Below, in pieces: positions 46,711-56,362 of a DNA stretch of 64,000 nucleotides. Source of the DNA: Lachnospiraceae bacterium (lineage in GTDB: Bacteria; Bacillota; Clostridia; Lachnospirales; Lachnospiraceae). The notes under the pieces are model-generated. The model did not search any database, was not told where the DNA came from, and was given only the letters and a program-made list of their open reading frames with translations. The stretch lies in assembly GCA_017558145.1 (NCBI GenBank), contig JAFYWF010000067.1, forward strand, positions 1-64,000, in the 5' to 3' direction. The translations under genes were made by a program, and so were the position numbers. Position 1 is the first letter of the stretch. Every line of letters begins with the position of its first letter.

Positions 46711-46932
46711 ATGTTAGAGGATAAAATCAAACGCATTAATGAATTATATCATAAAGCTAAGGCAGAAGGATTAACTGCTGATGAAGCGAAAGAGCAACAA
46801 CAGCTTAGAAGTGAGTATATTGCTAATATACGTGCTAATTTAAGAGGACAGTTAAATAATATAAGTATTCAAAATGAAGATGGAAGTGTAGAGAATTTAG
46901 GTGAAAAATTTGGAAACAAAACAGGACATTAG
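46711..46932 (+). CDS. DUF896-family protein (YnzC-like)
   Basis: A 73-residue cytosolic protein. LEDKIKRINELYHKAKAEGLTADEAKEQ and LRSEYIANIRANLRGQLNNI, a two-helix hairpin, match the DUF896/YnzC family of Firmicutes, whose function is unclear. The ATG at 46711 gives the family-typical start (ML-x-DKIKRINEL); an ATG at 46699 would add four residues. Its 3' end overlaps the next gene. Confidence 0.9.
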   Translation: MLEDKIKRINELYHKAKAEGLTADEAKEQQQLRSEYIANIRANLRGQLNNISIQNEDGSVENLGEKFGNKTGH

Positions 46933-47473
46933 AAAAAAATTATTGCTCCATAGGAATTATTTGCCACTGTTAGAACGCAGTGATTATAGTAAACTTATTA
47001 TGGACTCTCTCATCAATCACGAAAGTTTTGTGTCAGCAAAAAATTTACTTATTTACGTGGGATATCAAAGCGAAGTAGATACTCGTGATATCATACGATA
47101 TGCTATGCAAAATGGGAAAAAAGTTTTTTGTCCTAAGGTTTTAAGACCGGGCTATATGGAGTTTTATCCGATTAAAGCTCTTTCTGATTTAATTCCCGGA
47201 TTTAAGGGAATTCCGGAACCCTTTATAACCCATAAGTGTTATCAGCCAAAGGAAGAAGATAATATACTTATGGTAATGCCTTTGGTCGGATTTGATGGAG
47301 AAAAAAATCGTTTGGGTTATGGTGCCGGTTTTTATGACCGTTATCTGGAGAGATACCCTTTCATTGAGCGAATTGCTTTGGGGTATGAATGTCAGAAATA
47401 TGAATCCATGTTGCCTACAGAAACTACGGATATAATACCGAATTATATTATTACGGAAAAAAACATATATTAG
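46910..47473 (+). CDS. 5-formyltetrahydrofolate cyclo-ligase
   Basis: Converts 5-formyl-THF to 5,10-methenyl-THF with ATP, keeping folate in the usable pool. KQDIRKKLLLHRN at the start and the ATP/substrate loop NRLGYGAGFYDRYLERYP are conserved. Starts compete: TTG at 46910 has AGGTGA 6 nt upstream and is used here; GTG at 46901 adds three residues. Either way it overlaps the DUF896 gene, implying coupled translation. miaB follows after 9 bp. Confidence 0.9.
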   Translation: METKQDIRKKLLLHRNYLPLLERSDYSKLIMDSLINHESFVSAKNLLIYVGYQSEVDTRDIIRYAMQNGKKVFCPKVLRPGYMEFYPIKALSDLIPGFKGIPEPFITHKCYQPKEEDNILMVMPLVGFDGEKNRLGYGAGFYDRYLERYPFIERIALGYECQKYESMLPTETTDIIPNYIITEKNIY

Positions 47474-47482
47474 GAGAAATAA

Positions 47483-48913
47483 ATGTTAAAGACAAGAGAT
47501 CAGGCTCCGGTAAATGAACCGGAAAGACAATATTATTTTATGGATATTTGTTCCGGTTATGTAAAAAAACTGGAAGAAGAATTAGGCCATAAACCTACTT
47601 GTTGTGTTACTACGTTTGGGTGTCAGATGAATTCTCGAGATTCTGAAAAATTAGTAGGAATTTTAGAAAAGGTAGGATACGATGTCATTGAAGAAGAAAC
47701 AAAGGCAGATTTTGTAATCTATAACACTTGTACTGTCAGAGATAATGCTAACCAACGTGTTTATGGAAGATTGGGAGCTCTTCACCATCAAAAGAAGAAA
47801 AATCCTAATATGAAAATTGCTCTTTGCGGCTGTATGATGCAGGAAGATGCTGTCATTGAAAAATTAAAGAAAAGCTATCGGTTTGTGGACTTGATTTTTG
47901 GTACACATAACATATATAAATTTGCAGAATTGTTAACAGCGACCTTTGAAGAAAAAGGAATGGTCATTGATATTTGGAAAGATACAGATAAGATTGTGGA
48001 AGATTTACCGGTAGAAAGAAAGTATTTCTTTAAATCCGGAATTAATATTATGTTTGGGTGTAATAATTTCTGTAGCTATTGCATTGTTCCCTATGTTCGA
48101 GGAAGAGAAAGAAGTCGTAATTCTGCGGATATTATTCGTGAAATTGAAAACCTTGTAAAAGAGGGTGTTGTTGAAGTTATGTTATTGGGGCAAAATGTAA
48201 ATTCTTATGGTAAAAATATAGAAGAAAACATTACTTTTGCCGGACTTTTAAAAAAAATTGAAGCAATTGAAGGCTTAGAAAGAATTCGTTTCATGACATC
48301 ACATCCTAAGGATTTGTCGGATGAATTAATTGAGGTTATGAAGAACTCAAAGAAAATATGTAAACATCTTCACCTTCCGATGCAATCCGGTTCTACAAGA
48401 ATTTTAAAGGAAATGAATCGAAGATATACCAAAGAATCTTATTTGGAATTAGCAGAAAAAATTAAAAAAGCAATTCCTGATATTTCTCTGACAACAGATA
48501 TTATTGTTGGTTTTCCGGGAGAAACACATGAAGACGTAAACGAAACGATTGATGTAGTACGAAAAGTTGGTTTTGATAATGCGTTTACTTTTATTTATTC
48601 AAAACGAACAGGTACCCCGGCTGCAGCTATGGAAAATCAAGTACCGGAAGAAATTGTGAAAGAGGAATTTAATCGTGTGTTAGAAGCAGTACAGGAAGTA
48701 TCCAAGGAACGTACCGGTGGTTTAGAAGGACAGGTAGTAGATGTCTTGTTTGAAGAACTAAATGACCATGACAGTACAATGTTGACCGGACGAATGAGCA
48801 ACAACACGTTAGTTCATGTTGTAGCTGATAAAACATTGGTTGGAAAGATTGTTCCTGTAAAATTAATAGAGTCAAAAGGCTTTTATTACATGGGAGAACT
48901 TGTTTTACAATAA
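47483..48913 (+). CDS. miaB: tRNA-2-methylthio-N6-dimethylallyladenosine synthase MiaB
   Basis: Radical SAM methylthiotransferase that adds the 2-methylthio group to i6A37 of tRNA; the i6A is made by MiaA, encoded at 53675. The 476 residues have the N-terminal UPF0004 domain (TFGCQMNSRDSEKLVGIL, NTCTVRDNA, ALCGCMMQ), the radical SAM triplet Cys193-Cys197-Cys200 in CNNFCSYC, and a C-terminal TRAM domain (GQVVDVLFEE). A GGAG site precedes the ATG. The length and motifs fit MiaB better than MtaB. Confidence 0.95.
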   Translation: MLKTRDQAPVNEPERQYYFMDICSGYVKKLEEELGHKPTCCVTTFGCQMNSRDSEKLVGILEKVGYDVIEEETKADFVIYNTCTVRDNANQRVYGRLGALHHQKKKNPNMKIALCGCMMQEDAVIEKLKKSYRFVDLIFGTHNIYKFAELLTATFEEKGMVIDIWKDTDKIVEDLPVERKYFFKSGINIMFGCNNFCSYCIVPYVRGRERSRNSADIIREIENLVKEGVVEVMLLGQNVNSYGKNIEENITFAGLLKKIEAIEGLERIRFMTSHPKDLSDELIEVMKNSKKICKHLHLPMQSGSTRILKEMNRRYTKESYLELAEKIKKAIPDISLTTDIIVGFPGETHEDVNETIDVVRKVGFDNAFTFIYSKRTGTPAAAMENQVPEEIVKEEFNRVLEAVQEVSKERTGGLEGQVVDVLFEELNDHDSTMLTGRMSNNTLVHVVADKTLVGKIVPVKLIESKGFYYMGELVLQ

Positions 48914-48936
48914 GAAAAAAATATGGTAAACTTTTA

Positions 48937-48966
48937 GCGGGTATGTCCATGGACATACTCGCTTTT
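48937..48966 (+). terminator. Rho-independent terminator between miaB and mutS
   Basis: A GC-rich hairpin (GCGGGTATGTCC / GGACATACTCGC, 48937-48948 with 48951-48962, tight loop) is followed by TTTT. It separates the miaB and mutS transcripts. A promoter in the 35 bp before mutS is not obvious. Confidence 0.78.
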
Positions 48967-49001
48967 ATGATGATTATTTTGAGAAGAAAGAGAATAAAAT
49001 T

Positions 49002-51647
49002 ATGGCTGAATTAACACCAATGATGCAGCAATATTTAAAAACAAAAGAAGAATATCCTGATTGTATTTTATTTTATCGATTAGGCGATTTTTATGAGATG
49101 TTTTTTGAGGATGCCCTAACAGTAACGAAAGAATTGGAAATTACACTAACCGGTAAAAGCTGTGGTTTAGAAGAACGTGCTCCTATGTGTGGAGTACCTT
49201 ATCATTCTGTAGATGGTTATTTAAATAAATTAGTTTCCCGTGGTTATAAAGTAGCCATATGTGAGCAGGTGGAAGACCCAAAACAATCGAAAGGTCTTGT
49301 AAAAAGAGAAGTTACTCGTATTGTAACACCTGGAACAAATCTTTGTGTCAATGGAGATGAAAGATGTAACAACTATATTATGAGTATTGCCTATTTTGCA
49401 GGTAAAATTGGCTTATCCATTGCTGATGTTACTACTGGTGATTATGAATTAACAGAAGTAGATTCTAACAAAAAATTATTAGATGAAATTATGAAATATA
49501 ATCCAAAAGAAATTATCTGTAACCAGGCATTTTATGTTAGTGGAATGGATTTGGAGGATTTAAAAAACAGACTTAGTATTAGTATTTCTGCTTTAGAACC
49601 ATATTTTTATGATGATGACAACTGTAGAAAATGTCTGATGAAGCATTTTAAAACCAATACTTTATCAGGGCTAGGTATAGAAGATTTTCAAAGCGGATTG
49701 ATTGCTGCCGGAGCATTGCTACAATACTTATATGAAACACAAAAGACGGAATTGTCTCATTTTACACATATTACCCCTTATGTTACCAGTTCTTATATGC
49801 TTTTAGACAGTTCCACCAGAAGAAATTTGGAATTATGTGAAACTTTACGTGAAAAACAAAAACGTGGCTCTCTTTTGTGGGTGTTAGATAAAACAAAGAC
49901 AGCTATGGGGGGACGACAGCTTCGTACCTGGATTGAACAACCTTTAATAAAAAAAGAAGAAATTGATAAGAGGTTGGATGCGGTTAGTGAGCTTTGCAAG
50001 GATGGTGTCAGCAGAGATGAAATCAGAGAATATTTACATCCTATCTATGATTTGGAGAGATTACTGGGCAAAGTGAGTTTTGGCTCTGCAAATCCCAGAG
50101 ATTTGATTGCTTTTCGGAATTCTTTGGAAATGCTTCCTGCAATTAAAACTGTTGTTTCCGGTTTTGAAAAAGAATATTTAAAAGAGTTAAGTGAAAAAAT
50201 TGATACATTAACTGATTTATATTCTTTAGTAGATGCTGCTATTCAGGAGGAGCCTCCGCTTGCTGCTAAAGAAGGTAGTATTATTAAAGATGGTTTTCAT
50301 CCCCAGGTGGACAGTTTGCGTCAAGCTAAAACAGAAGGGAAAAACTGGTTGGCTAAACTGGAAGAGGAAGATCGGGAACGAACAGGAATTAAAAATTTAA
50401 AGATTAAATATAATAAAGTTTTTGGATATTATTTTGAAGTTACTAATTCCTTTAAAGATATGGTTCCTGATGATTATATCAGAAAGCAGACATTGGCTAA
50501 TGCAGAACGTTATACCACTGGGAAATTAAAGGAGATGGAAGATACGATTCTGAATGCCGAAGATAAATTATATGCGTTAGAATATGAAATCTTTTGCTCC
50601 GTCCGAGATAAAATCAAAGAAGAAGTAGAACGAATTCAGACAACAGCAAAGGTAATTGCAATTTTGGATACCTTAGCTTCATTGGCCTTGGTAGCAGAGC
50701 AAAATCGATATGTAAGACCAAAATTAAATGAAAAAGGTATTATTAATATAAAAGAAGGTCGCCATCCTGTAGTGGAAAAAATGATTGTTAATGATATGTT
50801 TATTAATAATGATACATATCTTGATAACAATAAACATTGTGTTTCCATCATAACGGGACCTAATATGGCAGGAAAATCAACTTATATGCGTCAAACTGCC
50901 TTAATTGTACTTATGGCACAGATAGGAAGCTTTGTTCCGGCAAGCAGTGCCAATATAGGTATTGTAGATCGTATTTTTACAAGAGTAGGTGCTTCGGATG
51001 ATCTTGCCAGTGGACAAAGTACTTTCATGGTTGAAATGAATGAAGTTGCCAATATTCTTAGAAATGCAACATCAAACAGCTTGCTTATTTTGGATGAAAT
51101 CGGTCGTGGAACTTCCACCTTTGATGGATTAAGTATTGCATGGGCTGTAATAGAACATATTAGTAATACTCGAATATTAGGGGCAAAAACTTTATTTGCG
51201 ACTCATTATCATGAATTGACAGAGCTGGAAGGAAAAATTAATAATGTAAATAATTATTGTATCGCTGTAAAAGAGCAAGGTGATGATATTGTATTCCTCC
51301 GTAAAATAGTTAAGGGTGGCGCTGATAAGAGTTACGGAATTCAGGTGGCCAAATTGGCAGGAGTGCCTGATATCGTAATTCATCGTGCCAAAGAAATTGT
51401 AGAGCAATTAACAGACAACGATATCATAGAAAAGGTACAAAGTATTTCTATAAATGCTACAGCATCATCAAAATCTAAGACTAAAACATTAGATGAGGTG
51501 GATTTAACCCAAATGTCATTATTTGATACTGTGAAAGATGAAGATGTTATTAAAGAACTGATGGATATAAATATATCTACTTTAACGCCATTAGATGCAT
51601 TAAATACTTTGTATCAATTACAAAATAAATTGAAGAATAGATGGTAG
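49002..51647 (+). CDS. mutS: DNA mismatch repair protein MutS
   Basis: Recognises mispaired bases and starts mismatch repair with MutL. The 881 residues begin with the mismatch-binding domain (TPMMQQYLKTKEEYPDCIL, RLGDFYEMFFEDA with the Phe-x-Glu wedge). The ATPase domain has Walker A GPNMAGKSTYM (619-629), Walker B LLILDEIGRGTSTFDGLSI and the ATHYHEL motif. The C-terminal tail contains a short LTQMSLFDT sequence, like the beta-clamp-binding motifs of other MutS proteins. mutL follows after 84 bp with no terminator between. Confidence 0.97.
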   Translation: MAELTPMMQQYLKTKEEYPDCILFYRLGDFYEMFFEDALTVTKELEITLTGKSCGLEERAPMCGVPYHSVDGYLNKLVSRGYKVAICEQVEDPKQSKGLVKREVTRIVTPGTNLCVNGDERCNNYIMSIAYFAGKIGLSIADVTTGDYELTEVDSNKKLLDEIMKYNPKEIICNQAFYVSGMDLEDLKNRLSISISALEPYFYDDDNCRKCLMKHFKTNTLSGLGIEDFQSGLIAAGALLQYLYETQKTELSHFTHITPYVTSSYMLLDSSTRRNLELCETLREKQKRGSLLWVLDKTKTAMGGRQLRTWIEQPLIKKEEIDKRLDAVSELCKDGVSRDEIREYLHPIYDLERLLGKVSFGSANPRDLIAFRNSLEMLPAIKTVVSGFEKEYLKELSEKIDTLTDLYSLVDAAIQEEPPLAAKEGSIIKDGFHPQVDSLRQAKTEGKNWLAKLEEEDRERTGIKNLKIKYNKVFGYYFEVTNSFKDMVPDDYIRKQTLANAERYTTGKLKEMEDTILNAEDKLYALEYEIFCSVRDKIKEEVERIQTTAKVIAILDTLASLALVAEQNRYVRPKLNEKGIINIKEGRHPVVEKMIVNDMFINNDTYLDNNKHCVSIITGPNMAGKSTYMRQTALIVLMAQIGSFVPASSANIGIVDRIFTRVGASDDLASGQSTFMVEMNEVANILRNATSNSLLILDEIGRGTSTFDGLSIAWAVIEHISNTRILGAKTLFATHYHELTELEGKINNVNNYCIAVKEQGDDIVFLRKIVKGGADKSYGIQVAKLAGVPDIVIHRAKEIVEQLTDNDIIEKVQSISINATASSKSKTKTLDEVDLTQMSLFDTVKDEDVIKELMDINISTLTPLDALNTLYQLQNKLKNRW

Positions 51648-51731
51648 CATAGAGATTGAATTTATTAGTAAAATTATTTTTTAGAACTTTGGGTTACTGG
51701 TATATTTCTTCAATTCATAGGGAAGAAAATT

Positions 51732-53666
51732 ATGTCAAAAATTCAATTATTAGATAGTGCAACTATTGATAAAATTGCTGCTGGTGAAGTAGTAGAACGA
51801 CCTTCCAGCGTAGTAAAAGAGTTAGTAGAAAATGCTATTGATGCCGGTGCTACTGTTGTAACAGTAGAAATTAAAGATGGGGGTATTTCTTTTATTCGTG
51901 TTACGGATAATGGAAAAGGAATTCCTGCAGAACAAGTACGTGACGCTTTTTTACGACATGCAACCAGTAAAATTCGTACATCTGAAGATTTAAATAAAAT
52001 TCAAAGTTTAGGTTTTCGAGGGGAAGCATTATCCAGTATTGCAGCTGTTGCACAGGTGGAGATGATGACCAAGCAAAAGGAATCTTTAATGGGAGTTCAG
52101 GTTTGTATGGAAGGTGGAAGAGAGATATCCTATTCTCAGGTAGGTGTCCCAGATGGTACTACAATTTTGGTGAAAAATCTATTCTTTAACACTCCGGCCA
52201 GACGCAAATTTTTAAAAACACCAGCTACTGAGGGGAGTTATATTGCAGATTTATGTGAACATTTGGCCATGAGTAAACCAGAGGTGGCTTTTCGTTTTAT
52301 TGCCAATAATCAGGTTAAGTTCCATACTTCAGGCAATGGCGAACTACGTGAAATTGTTTACCGTATTTTTGGAAAGGATTTTATTCGACAGTTGATTCCT
52401 GTGGACGCGGAATGGAATGGTTTGAGTATAAAAGGTTATTTAGGAAAACCAACCTTAAATCGTTCAAATCGTAATTTTGAAAACTATTTTATCAATGGGA
52501 GATATGTAAAAAGTAATTTTCTTTATAAAGCTGTTGAAGAAGGGTATAAACAATATTTAATGCAACATAAATTTCCTTTTGCTGTATTATATTTTACAAT
52601 GGATACCGAGAAGGTAGACGTAAATGTACACCCAACAAAAATGGATATTCGTATTACAGATAGTCAATGTTATTTTGAGTTTATTTCAAATACTATTTCC
52701 AATATTCTTAAAAATCAGGAAATGATTCCGGAAATGGAATTAGAAAAAAAGACTCAGGAGGTTATAAAATCTGACATTACACCTCGTAATTTAGTTCCGG
52801 AGCCTTTTGAACAAAAGCGTATGGAACAGTACAAAGTAAAAGAAGATTTTTCTTATATTACGAATCGTTTGTTTGGAGAGGATTGCATAGAAGAGAATTC
52901 TACAAGCATGAGTAGTGTTGCTGAAAATAATAAAGTGACACATATCGTGCATGAAAATGAAAATATATCTTTACATACAAAAGACAATACAAATCAAAAC
53001 ATCTTGGATGCTGAAGTGATAATTCAAAACACTGACGTAATATCACAATTGAATTTGTTTGAGGAGAAAATTTTAAAACAAGAAAATAAAAATAAATTTG
53101 AAATTTTGGGACAAATATTTCATACGTATTGGTTGGTTCGTTATGAAGACAAATTATTATTTGTAGATCAACATGCTGCACATGAAAAAATTAAATTTGA
53201 AAAATTAATGTCATCCTTTAAAGAAAAACATATTGTATCTCAATCCTTACAACCACCATTAATTTTGCATTTAACTCAAAAAGAAGAAGCTGTTTTAGAA
53301 GAATTTAGAACTTATTTTGAAGCTTTTGGATTTGTATGGGAAGAATTTGGAAGTCATTCTATAGCTATGCGCGAAATGCCATTGGAACTTTATGGTAAAA
53401 GTGAAAAGAGATTTTTTGAAGAAATTTTAGATGAACTTGTAGAAGAGGGATGCAAAGGTACTCCAGAAGTAGTACAAGAAAAAATCGCGTCTATGGCGTG
53501 TAAATCTGCTGTAAAGGGCAATCAAAACATGACAAAATATGAAATGGAAGATTTACTTTTACAATTATTTGAATTAGAAAATCCGTATCATTGTCCTCAT
53601 GGAAGACCTACCATCATTTCTATGAGTAAAACAGAACTTGAAAAAAAATTTAAACGTATTGTATAG
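51732..53666 (+). CDS. mutL: DNA mismatch repair protein MutL
   Basis: A GHKL ATPase and nicking endonuclease. The 644 residues contain ATPase motifs VVKELVENAIDAGAT, VTDNGKGIP and GFRGEALSSIAAVAQV. A variable linker follows, then the C-terminal endonuclease domain: DQHAAHEKIKFEK (DQHAxxER-type site with Lys for Arg), MACKSAVKGNQNM, and CPHGRPTI. These metal-site motifs fit a MutH-independent organism. AGGGAAG precedes the ATG. miaA begins 8 bp downstream. Confidence 0.97.
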   Translation: MSKIQLLDSATIDKIAAGEVVERPSSVVKELVENAIDAGATVVTVEIKDGGISFIRVTDNGKGIPAEQVRDAFLRHATSKIRTSEDLNKIQSLGFRGEALSSIAAVAQVEMMTKQKESLMGVQVCMEGGREISYSQVGVPDGTTILVKNLFFNTPARRKFLKTPATEGSYIADLCEHLAMSKPEVAFRFIANNQVKFHTSGNGELREIVYRIFGKDFIRQLIPVDAEWNGLSIKGYLGKPTLNRSNRNFENYFINGRYVKSNFLYKAVEEGYKQYLMQHKFPFAVLYFTMDTEKVDVNVHPTKMDIRITDSQCYFEFISNTISNILKNQEMIPEMELEKKTQEVIKSDITPRNLVPEPFEQKRMEQYKVKEDFSYITNRLFGEDCIEENSTSMSSVAENNKVTHIVHENENISLHTKDNTNQNILDAEVIIQNTDVISQLNLFEEKILKQENKNKFEILGQIFHTYWLVRYEDKLLFVDQHAAHEKIKFEKLMSSFKEKHIVSQSLQPPLILHLTQKEEAVLEEFRTYFEAFGFVWEEFGSHSIAMREMPLELYGKSEKRFFEEILDELVEEGCKGTPEVVQEKIASMACKSAVKGNQNMTKYEMEDLLLQLFELENPYHCPHGRPTIISMSKTELEKKFKRIV

Positions 53667-53674
53667 GAGTCCTT

Positions 53675-54619
53675 ATGAAAAAAAGAAAACTGGTGATTTT
53701 AACAGGACCTACAGCTGTAGGAAAAACAAAATTATCGATAGCTCTTGCTAAAAAAATTGGCGGAGAAATTATTTCGGCTGATTCTATGCAAGTATATAAA
53801 CATATGGACATAGGTTCTGCTAAAATACGACAGGAAGAAATGGGTGGAATTCCACACTTCCTTGTAGATGAATTAGAACCCAAGGAAGAATTTAATGTCG
53901 TAGTATTTCAAACCAAAGCAAAACAATATATGGAAGAAATATACAGTCGAGGACATATTCCCATTTTAGTAGGTGGTACAGGTTTTTATATTCAGGCTGT
54001 ACTTAACGATATTGATTTTTCAAAAGATGAGGATAATTACGAAATACGAAAAAAATTAGAAAAACTGGCAGCGCAGGAAGGTGCTGATTATCTTCATAGA
54101 AAGCTTAAAGAGGTGGATCCTGTTTCGGCGGAAACGATTCATGCTAATAATATAAAACGCGTTATTCGTGCCTTAGAATATTATGAATTGACCGGAAGGA
54201 AAATTTCCGAACATAATCAAGAACAAAGAGCAAAGGAAAGTCCCTATGATTTTTCTTATTTCGTGTTAAACGATCATAGAGAACTTTTATATCAAAGAAT
54301 CGATAGTCGTGTAGAAGAAATGATTCATGAAGGCCTGGTAGAAGAAGTTAATATGTTAAAAAATATGGGGTATGATCGTTCTTATGTTTCTATGCAAGGG
54401 CTTGGGTATAAAGAAATACTTCAATATTTAGAAGGAGAGATTTCTTTGGAGGAAGCCGTCTATATTTTAAAAAGAGATACGAGACATTTTGCCAAACGTC
54501 AAATCACATGGTTTAAACGGGAAAAAGATGTTATTTGGGTAAATAAACCTGATTTTGATTATGACAATACCAAGATAATAGAATTTATGTATAGAAAAAT
54601 ATATTCAAAGGAATTTTAA
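53675..54619 (+). CDS. miaA: tRNA dimethylallyltransferase MiaA
   Basis: Adds the dimethylallyl group to A37 of UNN-reading tRNAs; MiaB then completes ms2i6A. Of 314 residues, the P-loop is LTGPTAVGKTKLS. ISADSMQVYKHMDIGSAKI and VGGTGFYIQAVLNDIDF are conserved, and RDTRHFAKRQITWFKREKDV is the C-terminal tRNA-binding signature. AGGAG precedes the ATG, 8 bp after mutL, placing it in the same operon. Confidence 0.97.
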   Translation: MKKRKLVILTGPTAVGKTKLSIALAKKIGGEIISADSMQVYKHMDIGSAKIRQEEMGGIPHFLVDELEPKEEFNVVVFQTKAKQYMEEIYSRGHIPILVGGTGFYIQAVLNDIDFSKDEDNYEIRKKLEKLAAQEGADYLHRKLKEVDPVSAETIHANNIKRVIRALEYYELTGRKISEHNQEQRAKESPYDFSYFVLNDHRELLYQRIDSRVEEMIHEGLVEEVNMLKNMGYDRSYVSMQGLGYKEILQYLEGEISLEEAVYILKRDTRHFAKRQITWFKREKDVIWVNKPDFDYDNTKIIEFMYRKIYSKEF

Positions 54620-54660
54620 TTCATAATTTAAAAAGTGAACTATTTACATAAGGAGAAGAT

Positions 54661-55962
54661 ATGGTACAAAAATTATATGAAGAATTTGGAATTTCCAAAG
54701 AAGTATATGCTTTAGGAGAAGAAATTTTAAAAGAATTGAAACCTCGTTTTGAGGAAATTGATAAAAATGCGGAAATCAATCAATTGAAGGTGTTAAAAGC
54801 TCTTCAGGATTGTAAAGTTAGCGAAGCCTGCCTTTTAGGAACTACAGGTTATGGATATAATGATATAGGACGAGACACCTTAGAAGAAGTATATGCAAAA
54901 GTATTTCATACAGAAGATGCCCTTGTTCGTCCACAAATTACATGTGGTACCCACGCTTTGGCGTTGGCATTAATGAGTAACTTACGTCCCGGTGATGAAT
55001 TATTAAGTCCGGTAGGAAAACCATATGATACCTTAGAAGAAGTAATTGGAATTCGAGAAAGTAAAGGATCTTTAAAAGAATATGGTATCAGTTATTCCCA
55101 GGTTGACTTATTAGAAGATGGAAGCTTTGATTATGAAAATATTGCAAAAGCAATTAATGAGAAAACTAAGCTTGTTACAATTCAGCGTTCTAAAGGATAT
55201 CAGACAAGACCAACCTTATCTGTTTCCCGTATTGGCGAATTGATTTCTTATATCAAAAAAATTAAGCCAGATATAATTTGCATGGTTGATAATTGTTATG
55301 GAGAATTTGTAGAAACGATAGAACCTTCTGATGTAGGAGCAGACATGGTTGTAGGTTCTTTGATTAAAAATCCAGGTGGAGGTTTGGCTCCTATCGGTGG
55401 ATATATTGCCGGAAAGAAGGAATGTGTTGAGAACGCAGCTTTTCGTCTCACAAGTCCTGGGCTTGGAAAAGAAGTTGGTGCTTCTTTAGGAATTCTAAGT
55501 TCATTTTACCAAGGTTTATTTTTAGCACCTACGGTAACAGCCGGTGCATTAAAGGGAGCTATTTTTGCTGCAAACTTATTTGAACGAGCAGGATTTGGTG
55601 TAGTACCAGACAGTATTGAGAGTCGTCATGATATCATTCAAGCAGTTACTTTTGGAAGACCTGAAGGTATTGTTGCTTTTTGTGAAGGAATTCAAAAAGC
55701 GGCACCTGTAGATAGTTTTGTAACTCCTGAGCCGTGGGATATGCCTGGGTATGATAGTCAAGTAATTATGGCGGCTGGTGCCTTTGTTTCAGGGTCTTCC
55801 ATAGAACTTAGTGCAGATGGCCCCATAAAACCTCCGTATGCGGTATATTTTCAAGGTGGACTGACCTGGCAGCATGCAAAAATTGGAATTTTAACAGCTT
55901 ATCAATGTGTAAAAAATGCCGGATTAATTTCAGAAAGTGTCGAAGAGTGCGAAAAAAAATAG
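54661..55962 (+). CDS. PLP-dependent protein, methionine gamma-lyase / YnbB family
   Basis: A fold type I PLP protein of the group often called aluminium-resistance or methionine gamma-lyase family protein. Of 433 residues, GSLIKNPGGGLAPIGGYIAG carries Lys236, the likely PLP lysine, and TTGYGYNDIGRDTLEEVYA and QRSKGYQTRPTLS are family motifs. In B. subtilis ynbB lies close to miaA and hfq; no hfq gene is seen here between miaA and this gene. Its true reaction is unknown. AAGGAG precedes the ATG. Confidence 0.88.
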   Translation: MVQKLYEEFGISKEVYALGEEILKELKPRFEEIDKNAEINQLKVLKALQDCKVSEACLLGTTGYGYNDIGRDTLEEVYAKVFHTEDALVRPQITCGTHALALALMSNLRPGDELLSPVGKPYDTLEEVIGIRESKGSLKEYGISYSQVDLLEDGSFDYENIAKAINEKTKLVTIQRSKGYQTRPTLSVSRIGELISYIKKIKPDIICMVDNCYGEFVETIEPSDVGADMVVGSLIKNPGGGLAPIGGYIAGKKECVENAAFRLTSPGLGKEVGASLGILSSFYQGLFLAPTVTAGALKGAIFAANLFERAGFGVVPDSIESRHDIIQAVTFGRPEGIVAFCEGIQKAAPVDSFVTPEPWDMPGYDSQVIMAAGAFVSGSSIELSADGPIKPPYAVYFQGGLTWQHAKIGILTAYQCVKNAGLISESVEECEKK

Positions 55963-56068
55963 TACTTCTTTATGTACAGAAATCAGGAATTATGTTAAGA
56001 TAATTTAGGTGAAAATATTTGTATTTTTATCTTTATCGAAATACAAACGAGAAAGGAATTAACTACCA

Positions 56069-56308
56069 ATGAAACACAAAAATAGCTGGACTTGCCTATT
56101 GTTAATTTTGGCTGGAATTGTATTGGGTGGATTTATCGGTAATATGTTTCCTAACAGTTTTTTGAGTTTTGGACAAACTTTTGGACTTACCTCACCTGTT
56201 GTTTTAGATTTGGGAATTTTATGTATTACGTTTGGTCTTACCATTAAAATTACCATTGCAAGTATTGTTGGAATTATATTGGGAATTATTATTTATCGCC
56301 TATTATAA
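56069..56308 (+). CDS. DUF4321 small membrane protein
   Basis: A 79-residue protein with two or three membrane helices (LLLILAGIVLGGFIGNMF, TIASIVGIILGIIIYRLL) and the central NSFLSFGQTFGLTSPVVLDL segment that marks DUF4321. It usually lies near radC and mreB in Clostridia, as here (radC follows after about 54 bp). Function unknown. AAAGGAAT precedes the ATG. The 106-bp gap upstream holds a 9-bp hairpin TTTGTATTT / AAATACAAA (56018-56047) without a T-tract. Confidence 0.88.
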   Translation: MKHKNSWTCLLLILAGIVLGGFIGNMFPNSFLSFGQTFGLTSPVVLDLGILCITFGLTIKITIASIVGIILGIIIYRLL

Positions 56309-56362
56309 ATAAACGTGTGTATTTTTGATTTTCTAGCCTGGAGAGAGGGGAAAGTGAGAAAT

